From positions 186,001 to 250,000 of the forward strand of contig NZ_QZDT01000001.1 in the NCBI RefSeq assembly GCF_009917485.1: a DNA stretch of 64,000 nucleotides. The letters are read 5' to 3'. The first letter of the stretch is position 1. Every line of letters begins with the position of its first letter. Position numbers and translations under genes: made by a program. A model generated the notes under the pieces. That model worked only from the letters and a program-made list of their open reading frames with translations. It was not told the DNA's origin and did no database searches. Origin of the DNA: Parablautia muri (GTDB taxonomy: Bacteria; Bacillota; Clostridia; Lachnospirales; Lachnospiraceae). Of this stretch, positions 62,488 to 64,000 are shown piece after piece.

Positions 62488-64000
62488 ATGAAAAAATTTT
62501 CAAAAAGACTGCTGGGCTTTTTGTTGACAGCAGTACTTGCTATCTCCGTGGCTGGGTGTTCGTCATCCGGAGGCGGAAGCGGCGAAGCTGGTGAGGGAGG
62601 AGAGGAAACTTCCACAGAAAATTCACAGAATAATGGAGAATCCGCAGAAGCGGCCGGAGAAAAAATCATCAATGTGGGTGTTACGGATTCCTTAGGCGGT
62701 GTCAATCCGTTTGTGGTTGACCAGACCGAAATTAATAAGTATGCGGTAGGTCTGATGTTTTTGCCTCTGATGGAGCTTGACAAAGATTTAAATTTTCAGG
62801 GAATGCTTGCAGACAGTATTACCACAGAGGATAATATAAATTTTGTAGTGCATATCGATGATGCGGCTACATGGTCGGACGGAACGCCGGTGACAGCAGA
62901 TGACGTTGAGTACACTGTGCGCAGACTGGCAAGCCCTATTGTCAACAATACAACCCTGATGCTCTATGCATTTGAGGGTACAGGTGAGGAAGGCTTTGTA
63001 GAAGAAGGGGCTGAGAGTATGGCAGGTCTTACGGTTATGGATGATAAGACCATCCGGTTTACGGCAAAATATCCAATGGCGCTTACCACATTTCAAAATA
63101 CTTATGCCAGATATCTTCATACCATGCCGAAGCATGTGATTGAACAGTATACTGAGGAAGAACTTTTAACAGCGGACTGGTTTAATCATCCGGATGTGGT
63201 CAGTGGACCTTTCATCCTGACGGATTATGACAATGACCATTATGTTTCTTATCGGGCAAACACCGATTACTGGAAGGGTGCACCTAAGATTGACAAATTA
63301 AATATTCGAATTGTAGATGCAAGTCAGATTTATGCGGGACTTCAGTCGGGGGAAATTGATATTACCCATCACACTATGACTGCCATACCGCAGGAAGATT
63401 ATGAGAGTATTGAAGAACTGGAAAATGTAGATGCAGTGTATGGCCAGCCTATTACAAATCAGTCCGTATTTATCCAAACGGCGAATATTCCGGATGCGAG
63501 AGTTCGTCAGGCGCTTGTTTATGCCATTGACAGGGAGCAGCTTGTAGAGCAGCTTTTAAAAGGCCACGGGGAGGTGGTAGATGGTTTCCTTTCCTCCGCG
63601 AGTCCGTTTTTTGATGATGGAATTACGCCAATGGATTATGATCCGGAGAAAGCAAAGGCACTGCTTGAAGAAGCAGGCTGGGACGGTTCTAAGACCCTAC
63701 GTTTTTATGTAAATTCCGGCGATAATACCTTTGTTAATGGTGCGCAAGTGCTAGTGGCACAGTGGGCAGCCGTAGGTATCAACGTGGAGGTGCAGACAGT
63801 TGATCTGGCGATGCTTATGACACTTGCAGGAAGTATGGATTATGACTTTTTTGCAGTACAGTACACCTATGCGCCAGTTGATCCTTATCCGGATGTACAG
63901 TGGCTTCTTAGCGGAGATGGTAGCTGGACTGGTTATTCCAGCGATGAGATCAACGAAGCTTTGGAGGGAACACAGCAGACAAGTGATACAGAGGAGATTA
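62488..64000 (+). CDS. ABC transporter substrate-binding lipoprotein, SBP_bac_5 (oligopeptide type), partial
   Basis: Starts at ATG 62488 (GGAGGAGC 8-16 bases upstream) and runs open off the right edge after 504 codons. Lipoprotein signal FLLTAVLAISVAGC (acyl Cys near 24), Gly/Glu/Ser-rich linker (25-57), then the SBP_bac_5 fold: LADSITTEDN, HIDDAATWSDGTPVTADDVEYTVRRL near 112-137, GPFILTDYDNDHYVSYRANTDYW near 243, and DARVRQALVYAIDREQLVEQLLKG near 333-356. It captures peptides, or nickel/sugar-like ligands, outside the cell; permease genes presumably follow beyond the window. Confidence 0.92.
   Translation, partial: MKKFSKRLLGFLLTAVLAISVAGCSSSGGGSGEAGEGGEETSTENSQNNGESAEAAGEKIINVGVTDSLGGVNPFVVDQTEINKYAVGLMFLPLMELDKDLNFQGMLADSITTEDNINFVVHIDDAATWSDGTPVTADDVEYTVRRLASPIVNNTTLMLYAFEGTGEEGFVEEGAESMAGLTVMDDKTIRFTAKYPMALTTFQNTYARYLHTMPKHVIEQYTEEELLTADWFNHPDVVSGPFILTDYDNDHYVSYRANTDYWKGAPKIDKLNIRIVDASQIYAGLQSGEIDITHHTMTAIPQEDYESIEELENVDAVYGQPITNQSVFIQTANIPDARVRQALVYAIDREQLVEQLLKGHGEVVDGFLSSASPFFDDGITPMDYDPEKAKALLEEAGWDGSKTLRFYVNSGDNTFVNGAQVLVAQWAAVGINVEVQTVDLAMLMTLAGSMDYDFFAVQYTYAPVDPYPDVQWLLSGDGSWTGYSSDEINEALEGTQQTSDTEEI

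Noticed and set aside
1-64000. CRISPR arrays, tRNA and rRNA genes
   Set aside because: No regularly spaced direct repeats, no cloverleaf with conserved T-arm and no rRNA-like blocks were found by eye on either strand.

Overview
The window comes from a low-to-mid GC, Gram-positive, endospore-forming and probably flagellated Clostridia, most likely a Lachnospiraceae. The evidence is the gene content: spoVT, mbl followed by flagellar rod/hook genes, the cdaA-cdaR-glmM block, a pair of DUF3048 lipoproteins, YvyF next to comF, strong AGGAGG-type ribosome binding sites, and TTG/GTG starts. No organism name can be read directly from the sequence.

Left part (1-20.6 kb) is accessory and visibly mosaic in base composition. 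It holds the tail of a beta-propeller-like protein, a CwlD-type amidase and an Ig-domain membrane protein. Next is an AT-rich three-gene operon (2.6-6.5 kb): a RloA-type AAA ATPase, a RloB-type Toprim-like protein, and an unrecognised 655-residue zinc-ribbon protein with a possible nuclease domain. This is the best candidate for an undescribed (defence) system. A GC-rich resistance-like island (6.6-13.3 kb) follows, with a short UvrA paralogue, two AraC/GyrI-like regulators, an ABC-2 exporter and an AlkD-like repair protein. The UvrA-paralogue gene and the first AraC gene share the same promoter box at identical spacing, so they are probably one regulon. From 13.3 to 20.5 kb the DNA is decaying. 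There are two paralogous, independently broken TetR genes (one by a ~99-bp hairpin-rich insertion, one by a frameshift), a scar of an ABC ATPase, an intact TetR, acetolactate synthase (ilvB/ilvN), an IS3-family remnant cutting a membrane-protein gene, and a frameshifted tyrosine integrase.

Right part (20.5-64 kb) is mainly core chromosome. uvrB (behind a perfect LexA/SOS-like box) and uvrA make the nucleotide-excision repair pair. mbl-flhO-flhP and a FlgJ-like rod protein handle cell shape and the flagellar rod. recD2-comF-yvyF and two unknown membrane proteins lead into cdaA-cdaR-glmM (c-di-AMP and cell-wall precursor supply), then HPr and leuA. After the convergent DUF3048 pair comes an envelope-sugar cluster (rmlD-like, YuiD, gmd, a large membrane protein, fcl), convergent with pyrG, which has a promoter followed at once by an intrinsic terminator (attenuation). 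The remainder is a SIMPL-domain lipoprotein, trmL, a GH1 beta-glucosidase, a two-component system, mutS2, a DUF6056-like membrane protein, a radical SAM activase-like enzyme, spoVT, a C39-like protein, cysK, and the start of an oligopeptide-type ABC substrate-binding lipoprotein that runs off the right edge.

No rRNA, tRNA or CRISPR array was seen. No gene-free stretch exceeds about 300 bases.
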